From Lysobacteraceae bacterium (GTDB lineage Bacteria > Pseudomonadota > Gammaproteobacteria > Xanthomonadales > Xanthomonadaceae): a stretch of DNA of 64,000 nucleotides. Location: assembly GCA_004297225.1 (NCBI GenBank), contig SCUI01000010.1, positions 310,001 through 374,000 on the forward strand, in the 5' to 3' direction. Shown piece after piece: positions 48,833 to 58,555 of the stretch. A model generated the notes under the pieces. That model did not search any database and had not been told where the DNA came from. It saw only the letters and a list, made by a program, of their open reading frames with translations. Made by a program: the position numbers and the translations under genes. The stretch's first letter is position 1. Each line of letters opens with the position of its first letter.

Positions 48833-49252
48833 ATGCCAGGATTCCGCCAGACCGTGGTCTTCGCCCTCGTCGCCGCACTGCTGCTGATGGCCGGTTGCGC
48901 CAGCACCCCGGACCGCGACAGCAGCTTGCGCGAGGCCCAGTACGCCTGGTCCGCGGCGATCCGCTGGGGTGATTTCGAAGGCGCCTGGAACCTGGTCGAT
49001 CCCGAGTACCGCGCCGGGCACCCGCTGAGTTCGCTGGAACTGGAACGCTACAAGCAGGTACAGGTCTCGCGCTACCACGAGATTGGCGCCCGGACCTCGG
49101 GCGATCGCGCCAGCCGCGAAATCGGCATCGGCGTGGTCAATCGCAACACGCAGGTCCAGCGCGAGGCGCGGTACCTGGAACAGTGGCGCTACGACGCGGC
49201 CGCGGACCGGTGGTGGATCACCGGGGGCTTGCCGGATTTCTGGGCGGATTGA
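48833..49252 (+). CDS. Hypothetical lipoprotein
   Basis: Lipobox [32 protein letters not shown]. Confidence 0.75.
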   Translation: MPGFRQTVVFALVAALLLMAGCASTPDRDSSLREAQYAWSAAIRWGDFEGAWNLVDPEYRAGHPLSSLELERYKQVQVSRYHEIGARTSGDRASREIGIGVVNRNTQVQREARYLEQWRYDAAADRWWITGGLPDFWAD

Positions 49253-49270
49253 CGCCGCCCACGCCGTACA

Positions 49271-49735
49271 ATGGCCGGCCCTGTCGAATCGAGTGGCCGC
49301 GTGGACCTTGCCGAACTGACTGCCTTCGCCGGGCGCCACGCGATCCTGTCGCTGGCGCTGGCCGGCCTGACCGTAGCGATCGTGCTGAACGAGTTCTCCG
49401 GGCTGTTCCGCGGTTACAAGGGGCTGCGCCCGGCTGGCCTGACCGCGCTGGTCAACCGCGACAACGCGCTGGTGGTGGACCTGCGCCCGATCGGCGACTT
49501 CGAGAAGGGCCACATCCCGGGTTCGAAGAACGTGCAGATGAGCCAGTTCGATCCCGAATCGAAACAGCTGGCGCCGGCGCGGGCCCTGCCGGTGGTGCTG
49601 GTGTGCAAGTCCGGGCAGACCGCCGGCGGTGCCGCCAGGCGCCTGCACAAGGCCGGCTTCGAACGCGTGTACGTGCTCGACGGCGGCATCGGCGCCTGGC
49701 AGCAGGACGGGTTGCCGCTGGCCAAGGGCCGCTAG
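49271..49735 (+). CDS. Rhodanese-like domain membrane protein
   Basis: [52 protein letters not shown]. Confidence 0.92.
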   Translation: MAGPVESSGRVDLAELTAFAGRHAILSLALAGLTVAIVLNEFSGLFRGYKGLRPAGLTALVNRDNALVVDLRPIGDFEKGHIPGSKNVQMSQFDPESKQLAPARALPVVLVCKSGQTAGGAARRLHKAGFERVYVLDGGIGAWQQDGLPLAKGR

Positions 49736-49809
49736 CGGGTTGCGGCGGGCCGTGCCCGCCCCCATGCGATAATTCCCTCTTTTCCGCTTTCAGCGCTGGA
49801 GCAACACCG

Positions 49810-50340
49810 ATGGCCGAGCAAGACACCCAGAACGGCGCCGCCGCCGCGACTCCCGAAGCCCCGCAGGGTCCGATGTTCACGGTCGAGAAGATCTACCTGA
49901 AGGACGTCTCCTTCGAGGCCCCGGGCGCGCCGCAGGTGTTCAACGAGGAAGGGCAGCCGAACCTGCAGATGAACCTGTCGCAGAAGGTGCAGCGCCTGGG
50001 CGAGCGTGCCTACGAGGTGGTGCTCGGCGTGACCCTGACCTGCACCATCGGCGACAAGACCGCCTACCTGTGCGAAGTGCAGCAGGCCGGCGTGTTCGGC
50101 CTGGCCGGCTTCGACGACCAGCGCCTGGACGCGATGCTCGGCACCCACTGCCCGAACACGCTGTATCCGTACGCGCGCCAGGTGATTTCCGACCTGATCC
50201 AGGGCGGCGGCTTCCCGCCGTTCGTGCTGCAGCCGCTGAACTTCGACCAGCTGTATGCCGAAGGCCTGCGCCAGCGCGCGCAGCAGCAGGCGCAGGGCAA
50301 CGGCAGCCTCGCCGACGCGGAAGCCGCCGGCAACGCCTGA
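49810..50340 (+). CDS. secB: Protein-export chaperone SecB
   Basis: [59 protein letters not shown]. Confidence 0.97.
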   Translation: MAEQDTQNGAAAATPEAPQGPMFTVEKIYLKDVSFEAPGAPQVFNEEGQPNLQMNLSQKVQRLGERAYEVVLGVTLTCTIGDKTAYLCEVQQAGVFGLAGFDDQRLDAMLGTHCPNTLYPYARQVISDLIQGGGFPPFVLQPLNFDQLYAEGLRQRAQQQAQGNGSLADAEAAGNA

Positions 50341-50350
50341 CCGCGCCGGC

Positions 50351-51394
50351 ATGCAGACGCCACTGTCCGTCGCCGTCCTCGGCGCCGGTTCCTGGGGCAC
50401 CGCGCTGGCGGCCCTGGTCGCCCGGCACGGTCATCGTGCCGTGCTGTGGGGGCGCGATGCCGCCGGCATCGAGGCGATCGACCAGCGTCACGAGAACCCG
50501 CGCTACCTGCCGGGCGTGGCGTTGCCCGACACCCTGCGCGCGACCACCGATCTCGCCGCCGCGATGCGCGACGCCGACCTGGTGCTGGTGGTCGTGCCCT
50601 CGCACGCGTTCACCGACACGCTGCACGCGCTCGCGCCGCTGCGGCCGGCGCATGCCGGCGTCGCCTGGGCGACCAAGGGTTTCGAACCGGGTTCCGGCCG
50701 TTTCCTGCATGAGGTCGCCGCCGAGACACTGGGACCATCGGTGCCGCTGGCGGTGGTCACGGGTCCATCGTTCGCGAAGGAAGTCGCGCAAGGCCTGCCG
50801 ACGGCGCTGACCGTGCAAAGCGACGATCCCGCGTTCGCGGGACAGGTCGCGTCGGTGCTGCATGGCCCCAATTTCCGTGCCTACACCGGCGACGACATGC
50901 GCGGCGCCGAGCTGGGCGGCGCGATGAAGAACGTGTTGGCGGTGGCCACCGGCGCCGCCGACGGCATGGGCCTGGGCCTCAACGCCCGTACCGGCCTGAT
51001 CACCCGCGGCCTCAACGAAATGTTGCGGCTCAATGCGGCGATCGGTGGTCGTCCGGAAACGCTGATGGGCCTGGCCGGCCTGGGCGACCTGGTGCTGACC
51101 TGCACCGGCGATCTTTCCCGCAACCGTCGCCTCGGCCTGGCGTTGGGCCGCGGCCAGTCGCTGCAGGACGCGGTGCGCGAAATCGGACAGGTGGTCGAAT
51201 CGGTGCAGACCGCCGACGAGGTGATGCGCCTGGCCGATCGCCACGGCCTGGAACTGCCGATCGCCGAAGCGGTGCGCGACGTGCTGCACGGCGACCTGAC
51301 CCCGGCCGATGCGTTGTCGCGGCTGCTCGCGCGCGAACGCAAGGCGGAATACGCGGACGGGCTGTTCCGCCAGGAGCCTGAAGGCGGCGCATGA
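50351..51394 (+). CDS. gpsA: Glycerol-3-phosphate dehydrogenase [NAD(P)+]
   Basis: [60 protein letters not shown]. Confidence 0.97.
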   Translation: MQTPLSVAVLGAGSWGTALAALVARHGHRAVLWGRDAAGIEAIDQRHENPRYLPGVALPDTLRATTDLAAAMRDADLVLVVVPSHAFTDTLHALAPLRPAHAGVAWATKGFEPGSGRFLHEVAAETLGPSVPLAVVTGPSFAKEVAQGLPTALTVQSDDPAFAGQVASVLHGPNFRAYTGDDMRGAELGGAMKNVLAVATGAADGMGLGLNARTGLITRGLNEMLRLNAAIGGRPETLMGLAGLGDLVLTCTGDLSRNRRLGLALGRGQSLQDAVREIGQVVESVQTADEVMRLADRHGLELPIAEAVRDVLHGDLTPADALSRLLARERKAEYADGLFRQEPEGGA

Positions 51395-51395
51395 A

Positions 51396-51424
51396 AAAAG
51401 CCCGGCGAGCGCCGGGCTTTCTTC
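51396..51424 (+). terminator. Rho-independent terminator after gpsA
   Basis: AAAGCCCGGC-GAGC-GCCGGGCTTT stem followed by CTTC. Confidence 0.85.
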
Positions 51425-51434
51425 ATTCGTACGG

Positions 51435-51455
51435 CAGCCGACCATCGGTCGGCTC
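51435..51455. repeat. SMAG-like palindrome (CAGCCGACC-ATC-GGTCGGCTC), diverged
   Basis: AGCCGACC/GGTCGGCT arms as in the other copies. Confidence 0.6.
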
Positions 51456-51466
51456 CATGGGGTGGG

Positions 51467-52030
51467 TTACCAGGTCAGGCGCGGGCCCACGAACCACTGG
51501 GTGTCGCCGTCGGCGAGCTTGACGTCCGCGGCCACGCCCCAGTTCGGGTTGAACTTCATCTGCGCGCCGAAGCGGCCGTAGAAGTCGCCATCGAATTCGT
51601 CGCCGTCCTCGTAGCCCGCCATCGCGTAGCCCTCGAGCATCGGCGTCATTGCGCCGCGCACGCCGGCCTCGACGCTGTAGCCGTCGAAGTCCGCGCCGGC
51701 ACCGGCATCGAACTTCTCGTAGGCGACGCGGGTGACCAGGTCGGCCCGCTGCGAGATCTGGTGGTTGTAGCCGACACCCATGCGCCACTGGTCGAAGTCG
51801 ACGTTGGTGTCCTCGATGTCCTGGTTGGCGAAATCGCCGAACAGGTGGAAATTCGGGGTCAGCGCGGCGGAGCCCTTCAGGCCCCAGCCGTCGGCGTCGC
51901 CGCCATCGGTGTTGGTGGCGACGTATCCGCCTTCCACATAGGTATACGAAATGCCATCGGCGGCGGAGGCCGCGAACGGGACAGCGGTCGCCACGACGAG
52001 GGCGGCAAGGATCAGACGGGAACGCTTCAT
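51467..52030 (-). CDS. Ax21-family outer membrane beta-barrel protein
   Basis: Signal peptide; ISYTYVEGGYVATNTDGGDADGW...WRMGVGYNHQIS...DTQWFVGPRLTW resembles Ax21/OMP family of Xanthomonadaceae. Confidence 0.85.
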   Translation of the reverse strand: MKRSRLILAALVVATAVPFAASAADGISYTYVEGGYVATNTDGGDADGWGLKGSAALTPNFHLFGDFANQDIEDTNVDFDQWRMGVGYNHQISQRADLVTRVAYEKFDAGAGADFDGYSVEAGVRGAMTPMLEGYAMAGYEDGDEFDGDFYGRFGAQMKFNPNWGVAADVKLADGDTQWFVGPRLTW

Positions 52031-52210
52031 TGGCTTTGGCCTCTTCTTGTAGGAATGCAGGCCGGACAGCGACGTGGGGGAGGAGCGTTGCTGAACCGGG
52101 TGCACCCGAATTCTGCGCAGGCACATGCAACCGCGCCTGAAGCCTCGCAACGCCATTGGCGGAACTTTACGGCTGTGTTCAGGCTGCGCAAGACACGCGC
52201 GAGGGCCCAT

Positions 52211-52915
52211 TCACCAAGGCAGCGATTCGCCACGCCAATCGAAGAAGCGCCCGCTGTCCTCGGGTTTCGCCGCATCGACCACCCGCAACAGGCCGGCGAC
52301 GGCATCGGCGACGGGCACGATGGCGTTGGACCCGCCCATGTCGGTCTGCGCCCAGCCCGGATGCAGCGCGAGCACGACGATGCCGCGCGGCTCGAGCGCC
52401 TTGGCCAGCAGTGCGGTCGCCATGTTCTGCGCAGCCTTGCTGATGTCGTAGCTGGGTGATCCGAAGCGCGCCAGCGACGCGATCGAACCCAGCACCGAAC
52501 TGAGGTTGGCGACGCGTGCACCGTCGGCCAGGCGCGGCGCGAGGGCCTGGGTCAGCAGCAACGGACCCATCGCGTTGGTGCGGAAGCTTTCCTCCAGCGT
52601 CGCCGCGGCGATGCTGCCGAAGCGCTCGCCCGAGTGCAGCACGCCGGCGCAATTGACCAGCAGGTCCAGGGCCAGCGAGTCGTCCAGCAACGGCAATTCC
52701 GCAGCCAGCGACTCGATGGACTTGGGCGCGGCGACGTCCAGCGGCAGCACCCGCAGGTGGCCGGGATGGCGCGCGGCCAGCGCATTCAGTTCGGTCGCCT
52801 TGCCCGGGTGTCGCGCGGTAGCCACGACGCGGTCGCCGCGGTCCAGCAACTGGCGGACGAATTCCAGGCCCAGGCCGCGGTTGGCGCCAGTGACGAGGCT
52901 GTGGCGTGCTTCCAT
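52211..52915 (-). CDS. SDR family oxidoreductase
   Basis: SLVTGANRGLGLEFV, NCAGVL, Ser-Tyr-x3-Lys (SSVLGS...YDISKAA). Confidence 0.95.
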   Translation of the reverse strand: MEARHSLVTGANRGLGLEFVRQLLDRGDRVVATARHPGKATELNALAARHPGHLRVLPLDVAAPKSIESLAAELPLLDDSLALDLLVNCAGVLHSGERFGSIAAATLEESFRTNAMGPLLLTQALAPRLADGARVANLSSVLGSIASLARFGSPSYDISKAAQNMATALLAKALEPRGIVVLALHPGWAQTDMGGSNAIVPVADAVAGLLRVVDAAKPEDSGRFFDWRGESLPW

Positions 52916-53036
52916 GCCGCGCAGTATCGCCCGGACCCGGGACCTCCGGGCTATTTCCCGTATCCGCGCGACGGGTAGGATGTGCGTTCCGCTTTCACGC
53001 CAGCCTCACCTTTTCCGGCCGCACAGGAGTGCCCGC

Positions 53037-55913
53037 ATGTCCTTCCGTTCCGTCCGATCGATCCGCCCGCGCAGCCTGCTGCGCCAGGGCGTGCTTGCCT
53101 TCGCCCTCACCACCGCGCTGGGCGCCGGTTTCTATGCGCCCGCCGCGCTGGCGGACGCGACCCAGGCCGCCGCCGCCGAAGTGTCGATTCCCTACGAGGA
53201 ATTCACCCTGCCCAATGGCCTGCGCGTGATCGTGCACGAGGACCACAAGGCGCCGATCGTCGCGGTCAACATCTGGTACCACGTCGGCAGCCTCAACGAG
53301 CCGGCCGGGCGCAGCGGCTTCGCGCACCTGTTCGAGCACCTGATGTTCAACGGCTCCGAGAACCACCCCGGCGAGTACTTCGAACCGTTCGAGCAGGCCG
53401 GTGCCACCGACATGAACGGCACCACCAATTCCGACCGCACCAACTACTTCCAGAACGTGCCGACCACCGCGCTGGACATGGCGCTGTGGATGGAATCCGA
53501 CCGCATGGGCCACCTGCTCGGCGCGATCGACCAGGCCACGCTCGACGAGCAGCGCGGCGTCGTCCAGAACGAAAAGCGCCAGGGCGAGAACCAGCCCTAC
53601 GGCCAGCTGCGCCAGGTGACCGCCGAGGCGATGTATCCGAAGGGCCACCCGTACCACCACACCACGATCGGTTCGATGAACGACCTCAACGCCGCCGCGC
53701 TGGAGGACGTGAAGACCTGGTTCCGCACCTGGTACGGCCCGAACAACGCCGTGCTGGTGCTGGCCGGCGACATCGACGTCGAGACCGCGAAGAAGAAGGT
53801 GGCGAAGTACTTCGGCGACATCCCGGCGTCGCCGACCATGCCCGTGCCCGAGGCCTCGATCCCGACGCTGGCGAAGGACGGGCGCATGGTCCTCGAGGAC
53901 AAGGTGCCGCAGGTGATGGTGCGCCGCCTGTGGCACGTGCCGCAGGTCGGCACCCGCGAGTCCGACCTGCTCGACCTGTTCTCGCAGGTGCTCGGCGGCA
54001 GCGCCAGCTCGCGCCTGGACAAGCGCCTGGTGCACGAGGACAAGCTGGTCGACAGCATCGGCACCGCCAACTGGACGTCGCAGCTGGCCGGCACCTTCTT
54101 CGTCAACGCCATGGTCAAGCAGGGCGTCGACGAGCAGAAGGTCGAGGCGGTGATCGATGAGGAACTGCAGCGCCTGCTGGAGGACGGTCCGACCGCGGCC
54201 GAGCTGGAGCGGGCCAAGACCGTGTACCGCGCCGGCTTCATCCGCGGCATCGAGCGCATCGGCGGCTTCGGCGGCAAGGCCGACGTGCTGGCGGCGTGCG
54301 AGATCTACGCCGGTACCCCGGATTGCTACCGCGACTCCCTGCGCAACGTCGCCAGCGCGACGCCGGAGGAAGTGCGCGAGGTCGCCCGCAAGTGGCTGTC
54401 CAACCCGAGCTACACCTTCGTGGTGCAGCCGGGCGAGCGCACGCCGCTGGTCGAGGCCCCGGCGGAGAAGCCGGCGCCGTTCGAACTGCCGGCGGTGGAC
54501 GCGATGTACACGACGACGGCCAGCGACGTCGATCGCAGTGCCGGCGTGCCGGTGGTAGACCGGTTCCCCGAGCTCAGCTTCCCGAAGCTGCAGCACGCCA
54601 CCCTCGCCAACGGCAGCAAGCTGATCCTGGCCGAGCGCCACGAGATCCCGGTGGTGCAGATGAGCTACGAGTTCGGCGGCGGTTACGCCTCCGACAAGGG
54701 CGGCAAGCTCGGCACCGCGGGCTTCGCGATGGGCATGCTCGACGAGGGCGCCGGCGACCTGGGCTCGCTCGAGTTCGCCGCGCGCAAGGAGGACCTGGGC
54801 GCCGAGCTCGGCGCGGGTGCCTCGCTCGACGGCTCCAGTGCCGAGCTGTCGGCGCTGAAGTCCAAGCTCGACGAGTCGGTGGAACTGTTCGCCGACATGC
54901 TGCGCGAGCCGCGCTTCGAGCAGGCCGAGATCGACCGCGTCAAGGCGCAGTGGATCGCCGGCATCGCCCAGGAAAAGGCGCGGCCGAACTCGGCCGCGCT
55001 GCGCGTGCTGCCGCCGCTGCTGTACGGCGACGACCACGCCTACGGCATCCCGTTCACCGGCAGCGGCACCGAGGCGGCGATCGCCAGTCTCACCCGCGAG
55101 GACCTGCAGGCGTACGCCGCTACCTGGTTGCGCCCGGAGAACGCCACGGTGATCGTGGTCGGCGACACCACGCTCGGCGAGATCGTGCCGCTGCTCAACG
55201 CCCACCTCGGCGACTGGAAGGGCAATGGTGCGGCGCCGGCGGGCGTGGAGATCGGCAAGGTCGACCGCCCGGCGCAGGCGCGCGTGTACCTGATCGACCA
55301 GCCGGGCGCGGTGCAGGCGAACATCTTCGCCGGCGAACTGATGCCGTCCAGCAAGGACGATGGCGCGGTGGTGCTGGAGATGGCCAACGAAGTGATCGGC
55401 GGCAGCTTCACCTCGCGCCTGAACATGAACCTGCGCGAGGACAAGCACTGGTCGTACGGTGCGCGCTCGATGCTGACCGCCGCCCAGGGCCAGCGCCCGT
55501 GGCTGGCCTTCGCCCCGGTGCAGATCGACAAGACCGCCGAGTCGCTGGCCGAGATGCAGCGCGAGATCAGCGAGTACGCGAGCGGCAAGTCGCCGGCGAC
55601 CGAGGCGGAAGTCGCCAAGGTCGTGGCCAACGAGCTGCGCAGCCAGCCCGGCGCCTACGAGACCGCGGGCCGGGTGATGGGCACCATCGGCGACATCGTC
55701 GAATACGACCGCCCGGACAACTGGGTGCAGGTGCGCAACGACATCATCCGCGGGCTGACGCCGGCGCAGGTCAACGCGGCGGCCAAGGCGATCGACCCGG
55801 CGGCGCTGACCTGGGTCGTGGTCGGCGACCTGTCGAAGATCGAGGCGCCGATCCGCGCGATGGATCTCGGCGAGGTGACCGTGGTGGATGCCGACGGCAA
55901 GCCGGTGAAGTAG
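53037..55913 (+). CDS. M16 family zinc metallopeptidase (two-domain)
   Basis: HXXEH motif FAHLFEHLMFNGSENH, second M16 domain; signal peptide; start at 53037 not 52506. Confidence 0.95.
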   Translation: MSFRSVRSIRPRSLLRQGVLAFALTTALGAGFYAPAALADATQAAAAEVSIPYEEFTLPNGLRVIVHEDHKAPIVAVNIWYHVGSLNEPAGRSGFAHLFEHLMFNGSENHPGEYFEPFEQAGATDMNGTTNSDRTNYFQNVPTTALDMALWMESDRMGHLLGAIDQATLDEQRGVVQNEKRQGENQPYGQLRQVTAEAMYPKGHPYHHTTIGSMNDLNAAALEDVKTWFRTWYGPNNAVLVLAGDIDVETAKKKVAKYFGDIPASPTMPVPEASIPTLAKDGRMVLEDKVPQVMVRRLWHVPQVGTRESDLLDLFSQVLGGSASSRLDKRLVHEDKLVDSIGTANWTSQLAGTFFVNAMVKQGVDEQKVEAVIDEELQRLLEDGPTAAELERAKTVYRAGFIRGIERIGGFGGKADVLAACEIYAGTPDCYRDSLRNVASATPEEVREVARKWLSNPSYTFVVQPGERTPLVEAPAEKPAPFELPAVDAMYTTTASDVDRSAGVPVVDRFPELSFPKLQHATLANGSKLILAERHEIPVVQMSYEFGGGYASDKGGKLGTAGFAMGMLDEGAGDLGSLEFAARKEDLGAELGAGASLDGSSAELSALKSKLDESVELFADMLREPRFEQAEIDRVKAQWIAGIAQEKARPNSAALRVLPPLLYGDDHAYGIPFTGSGTEAAIASLTREDLQAYAATWLRPENATVIVVGDTTLGEIVPLLNAHLGDWKGNGAAPAGVEIGKVDRPAQARVYLIDQPGAVQANIFAGELMPSSKDDGAVVLEMANEVIGGSFTSRLNMNLREDKHWSYGARSMLTAAQGQRPWLAFAPVQIDKTAESLAEMQREISEYASGKSPATEAEVAKVVANELRSQPGAYETAGRVMGTIGDIVEYDRPDNWVQVRNDIIRGLTPAQVNAAAKAIDPAALTWVVVGDLSKIEAPIRAMDLGEVTVVDADGKPVK

Positions 55914-55932
55914 AGCCGACCCATGGTCGGCT
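55910..55932. repeat. SMAG-like element overlapping the M16 stop codon
   Basis: GTAGAGCCGACC-CAT-GGTCGGCT. Confidence 0.8.
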
Positions 55933-55945
55933 GAAGGAACCGTTC

Positions 55946-55983
55946 AGACGCACGGACCAACAATCCGTGCGTCTTCTCTTTTC
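55946..55983 (+). terminator. Rho-independent terminator after M16 peptidase
   Basis: AGACGCACGGA-CCAACAA-TCCGTGCGTCT 11-bp perfect stem then TCTCTTTTCT. Confidence 0.85.
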
Positions 55984-55999
55984 TGTCGAAGGAATCGCC

Positions 56000-56314
56000 A
56001 TGCGCCCGCACCCGCTGCTGATCGCCGCCACCGTCGCCACGCTTTCCTCCTGTACCTGGGTACACATGGCCCCCGGCGCGAAGGCGGTGCGGGTCGTGGA
56101 GTCCGCGCCGGCCGGTTGCCAGGCCCGCGGCGAAGTGGAGGTTTCGGTCAAGGACAGCATCGGCTTCTACGAGCGCAACCGCCTGCGGGTGCGCGATGAA
56201 CTGGAGACGCTCGCCCGCAACGAGGCCCCCGGCCTGGGCGGCGACACCGTGCAGCCGCTGGACGGCCACGAGGACGGCACCCAGCGCTACGCGGTCTGGC
56301 GCTGCGGCGGCTGA
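56000..56314 (+). CDS. DUF4156-like lipoprotein
   Basis: Lipobox LSSC; CTWVHMAPGAKAVRVV...GCQARGEVEVSV...LARNEAPGLGGDTVQPL. Confidence 0.75.
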   Translation: MRPHPLLIAATVATLSSCTWVHMAPGAKAVRVVESAPAGCQARGEVEVSVKDSIGFYERNRLRVRDELETLARNEAPGLGGDTVQPLDGHEDGTQRYAVWRCGG

Positions 56315-56406
56315 ACCCGGGTCACTGCGCCGACGGACACGCGACCGGGCGTCAACGCCTGCGGTGCTAGACTGGCTTGTTCCCGCAAGCCTTTGGGTGT
56401 CCGCCC

Positions 56407-57423
56407 ATGCTGTTCCAGCACGTCGCCATTGCCGGTCTCGCCCACATCGACGCTCCGCGCCGGTTGAGCACGGACGAGATCAATGCCCGGCTCAAGCCCA
56501 CCCTCGACCGTCTCGGGATCAAGGCCGACGTCCTCAAGGACATCGCCGGGATCGAGGCGCGGCACCTGTGGGAGGAAGGCGTGCAAGCCTCCGACGCGGC
56601 CACACTGGCGGGCGTCAAGGCGCTGGCCGACGCCGGCATCGATCCGGACAAGGTCGGGTTGCTGGTCAACACCTCGGTGAGCCGCGACTACCTGGAGCCA
56701 TCGACCGCCTCGATCGTCAGCGGCAACCTGCGCCTGCCCGATACCTGCCAGAACTTCGACGTCGCCAATGCCTGCCTTGCCTTCCTCAACGGCATGGACA
56801 TCGCCAGCCGGATGATCGAGCGCGGCGAAATCGAGTACGCGCTGGTGGTCGACGGCGAGACCGCGAACCTGGCCTACGAGAAGACGATGGAGCGGATGAC
56901 CCGCGCCGACGCCACCGAGGCCGATTTCAAGCGCGAGATGGCCACCCTGACCCTGGGGTCGGGCGCCGCCGCCATGGTCCTGGCCCGCGCCGAACTCGCC
57001 CCGGGCGCGCCGCGCTACAAGGGCGGCGTCACCCGCGCCGCGACCGAGTGGAACAAGCTGTGCCGCGGCAACCTGGACGGCATGATCACCGACACCCGGA
57101 TGCTGCTGGTGGAGGGCATCAAGCTGGCGCAGAAGACCTTCGAGGTAGCCAAGCTCAAGCTGGGCTGGGTCGCCGGCGAGCTGGACGAGTTCGTGGTCCA
57201 CCAGGTCAGCAAGGTCCATACCGCCGCCTTCACCAAGGCGATGGGGATCGATCCGCGCAAGGTCCTGACGATCTTCGGGGAACACGGCAACATCGGCCCG
57301 GCATCGGTACCGATCGTGCTGAGCAAGCTGCGCGAGATGGGCCGCCTGAAGAAGGGCAGCCGGATCGCGCTGCTGGGGATCGGGTCCGGGCTGAACTGCT
57401 CGATGGCCGAGGTGGTCTGGTAG
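56407..57423 (+). CDS. oleA: OleA, 3-oxoacyl synthase III-type long-chain acyl-CoA condensing enzyme
   Basis: KASIII fold; active site DVANACLAFLNGM; HQVSKVHTAAF, EHGNIGPASVPI; in cluster with oleB/C/D. Confidence 0.93.
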   Translation: MLFQHVAIAGLAHIDAPRRLSTDEINARLKPTLDRLGIKADVLKDIAGIEARHLWEEGVQASDAATLAGVKALADAGIDPDKVGLLVNTSVSRDYLEPSTASIVSGNLRLPDTCQNFDVANACLAFLNGMDIASRMIERGEIEYALVVDGETANLAYEKTMERMTRADATEADFKREMATLTLGSGAAAMVLARAELAPGAPRYKGGVTRAATEWNKLCRGNLDGMITDTRMLLVEGIKLAQKTFEVAKLKLGWVAGELDEFVVHQVSKVHTAAFTKAMGIDPRKVLTIFGEHGNIGPASVPIVLSKLREMGRLKKGSRIALLGIGSGLNCSMAEVVW

Positions 57424-57464
57424 CGGTTTTCACGTGCCCCGGTTGTCAATCCAGTCTGGATAAC

Positions 57465-57499
57465 TGGTCAATAGCGGGCGGAAAGTTTACAATCAGCCC
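57465..57499 (+). promoter_or_regulatory. Candidate promoter TGGTCA-N17-TACAAT ending 6 nt before the ATG of the 57500 gene
   Basis: Read directly; adjacent palindrome ATCCAG-T-CTGGAT at 57449-57461. Confidence 0.5.
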
Positions 57500-58555
57500 A
57501 TGCCCCGCCCGGATCGCTCCGCGGAGATCGACGCTGCCTTGCTCAAGGCGGTTTCCGAGCACCCCAGCGATCTCGTCAGCATGGTTGCCGCGCAACTCGG
57601 ACTCTCCCGCCAGCGGATACACCAGCAGGTGCAGCGGCTGGTCGCCGGTGGCTATCTGGTCAAGTCCGGGAGTACGCGCCCACGCTACGCGCTCGGGGTG
57701 AACCGCAAGCTCCTGCGAACCTACGAGCGCGCCGGACTGGCCGACGACCGCGTGTGGTTCGCCGATCTCCTCCCCCTGCTCGGGCATCTCCCGCGGAACC
57801 TCCTCGATATCGGCCACCACGGTGTCACCGAGATGGTCAACAACGCGGTGGACCATTCGGACGCGCGCACCATCGTCATCCGCATGGATTGCAGCGGCGG
57901 CATCCTTCGCGTCGAAGTCGTCGACGACGGGGTTGGCATCTTCCGCAAGATCAGCCGCGCGCTCGACCTCCCGGACGAGCGCCTGGCCCTCCTCGAACTG
58001 TCCAAGGGCAAGCTGACGACCGACCCCCAGCGCCACAGCGGCGAAGGCATCTTTTTCACGTCGCGCATGTTCGACGCGTACCGCATCGAATCGGGTGGCC
58101 TCGTTTTCGACCACGGTGCGGCGTACGACGACGACCTGCTCGACGACACGGACGAATCTGCCGGTACGCGCGTGCTGATGCGGATCGCGACCGACTCGAA
58201 GAGAACCGCACGGGAGGTCATCGACCAGTTCTCGAGCGGCCCCGACGACTACAGCTTCGCCCGTACGATCGTGCCGGTGCGGCTGGCGAAGGTGGGCGAC
58301 GAAAACCTGGTGTCGAGATCCCAGGCGAAGCGGTTGTTGCAACGAGTGGACCGGTTCCGCACCGTCGTGCTCGACTTCGAAGGCGTCTCCACCATCGGCC
58401 AGGCCTTCGCGGATGAAATATTCCGCGTCTTCGCCAACGCGCATCCCGAGGTGGAGTTCCACCACGTGCATGCGGTGCCGGAGGTGCAACAGATGATCAG
58501 GCGCGCCGAAGTCCTCCGCGACGAACAAGGCGGCCAGCTTCCCTTGCTGCCATGA
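57500..58555 (+). CDS. wHTH - GHKL ATPase - STAS-like (DUF4325) fusion regulator
   Basis: wHTH AQLGLSRQRIHQQVQRLVAGGYL; GHKL N box GVTEMVNNAVDHSDA, G1 VVDDGVGIF, G2 HSGEGIFFTSRMFD; STAS-like VVLDFEGVSTIGQAFADEIFRVF. Confidence 0.88.
   Translation: MPRPDRSAEIDAALLKAVSEHPSDLVSMVAAQLGLSRQRIHQQVQRLVAGGYLVKSGSTRPRYALGVNRKLLRTYERAGLADDRVWFADLLPLLGHLPRNLLDIGHHGVTEMVNNAVDHSDARTIVIRMDCSGGILRVEVVDDGVGIFRKISRALDLPDERLALLELSKGKLTTDPQRHSGEGIFFTSRMFDAYRIESGGLVFDHGAAYDDDLLDDTDESAGTRVLMRIATDSKRTAREVIDQFSSGPDDYSFARTIVPVRLAKVGDENLVSRSQAKRLLQRVDRFRTVVLDFEGVSTIGQAFADEIFRVFANAHPEVEFHHVHAVPEVQQMIRRAEVLRDEQGGQLPLLP

Noticed and set aside
52995-55448. 817-aa minus-strand ORF opposite the M16 peptidase
   Set aside because: Antisense shadow ORF, compositionally biased, no motif
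56407-57423. oleA as housekeeping fabH
   Set aside because: Cluster context with oleB, oleC and oleD and no fatty-acid genes nearby favours OleA
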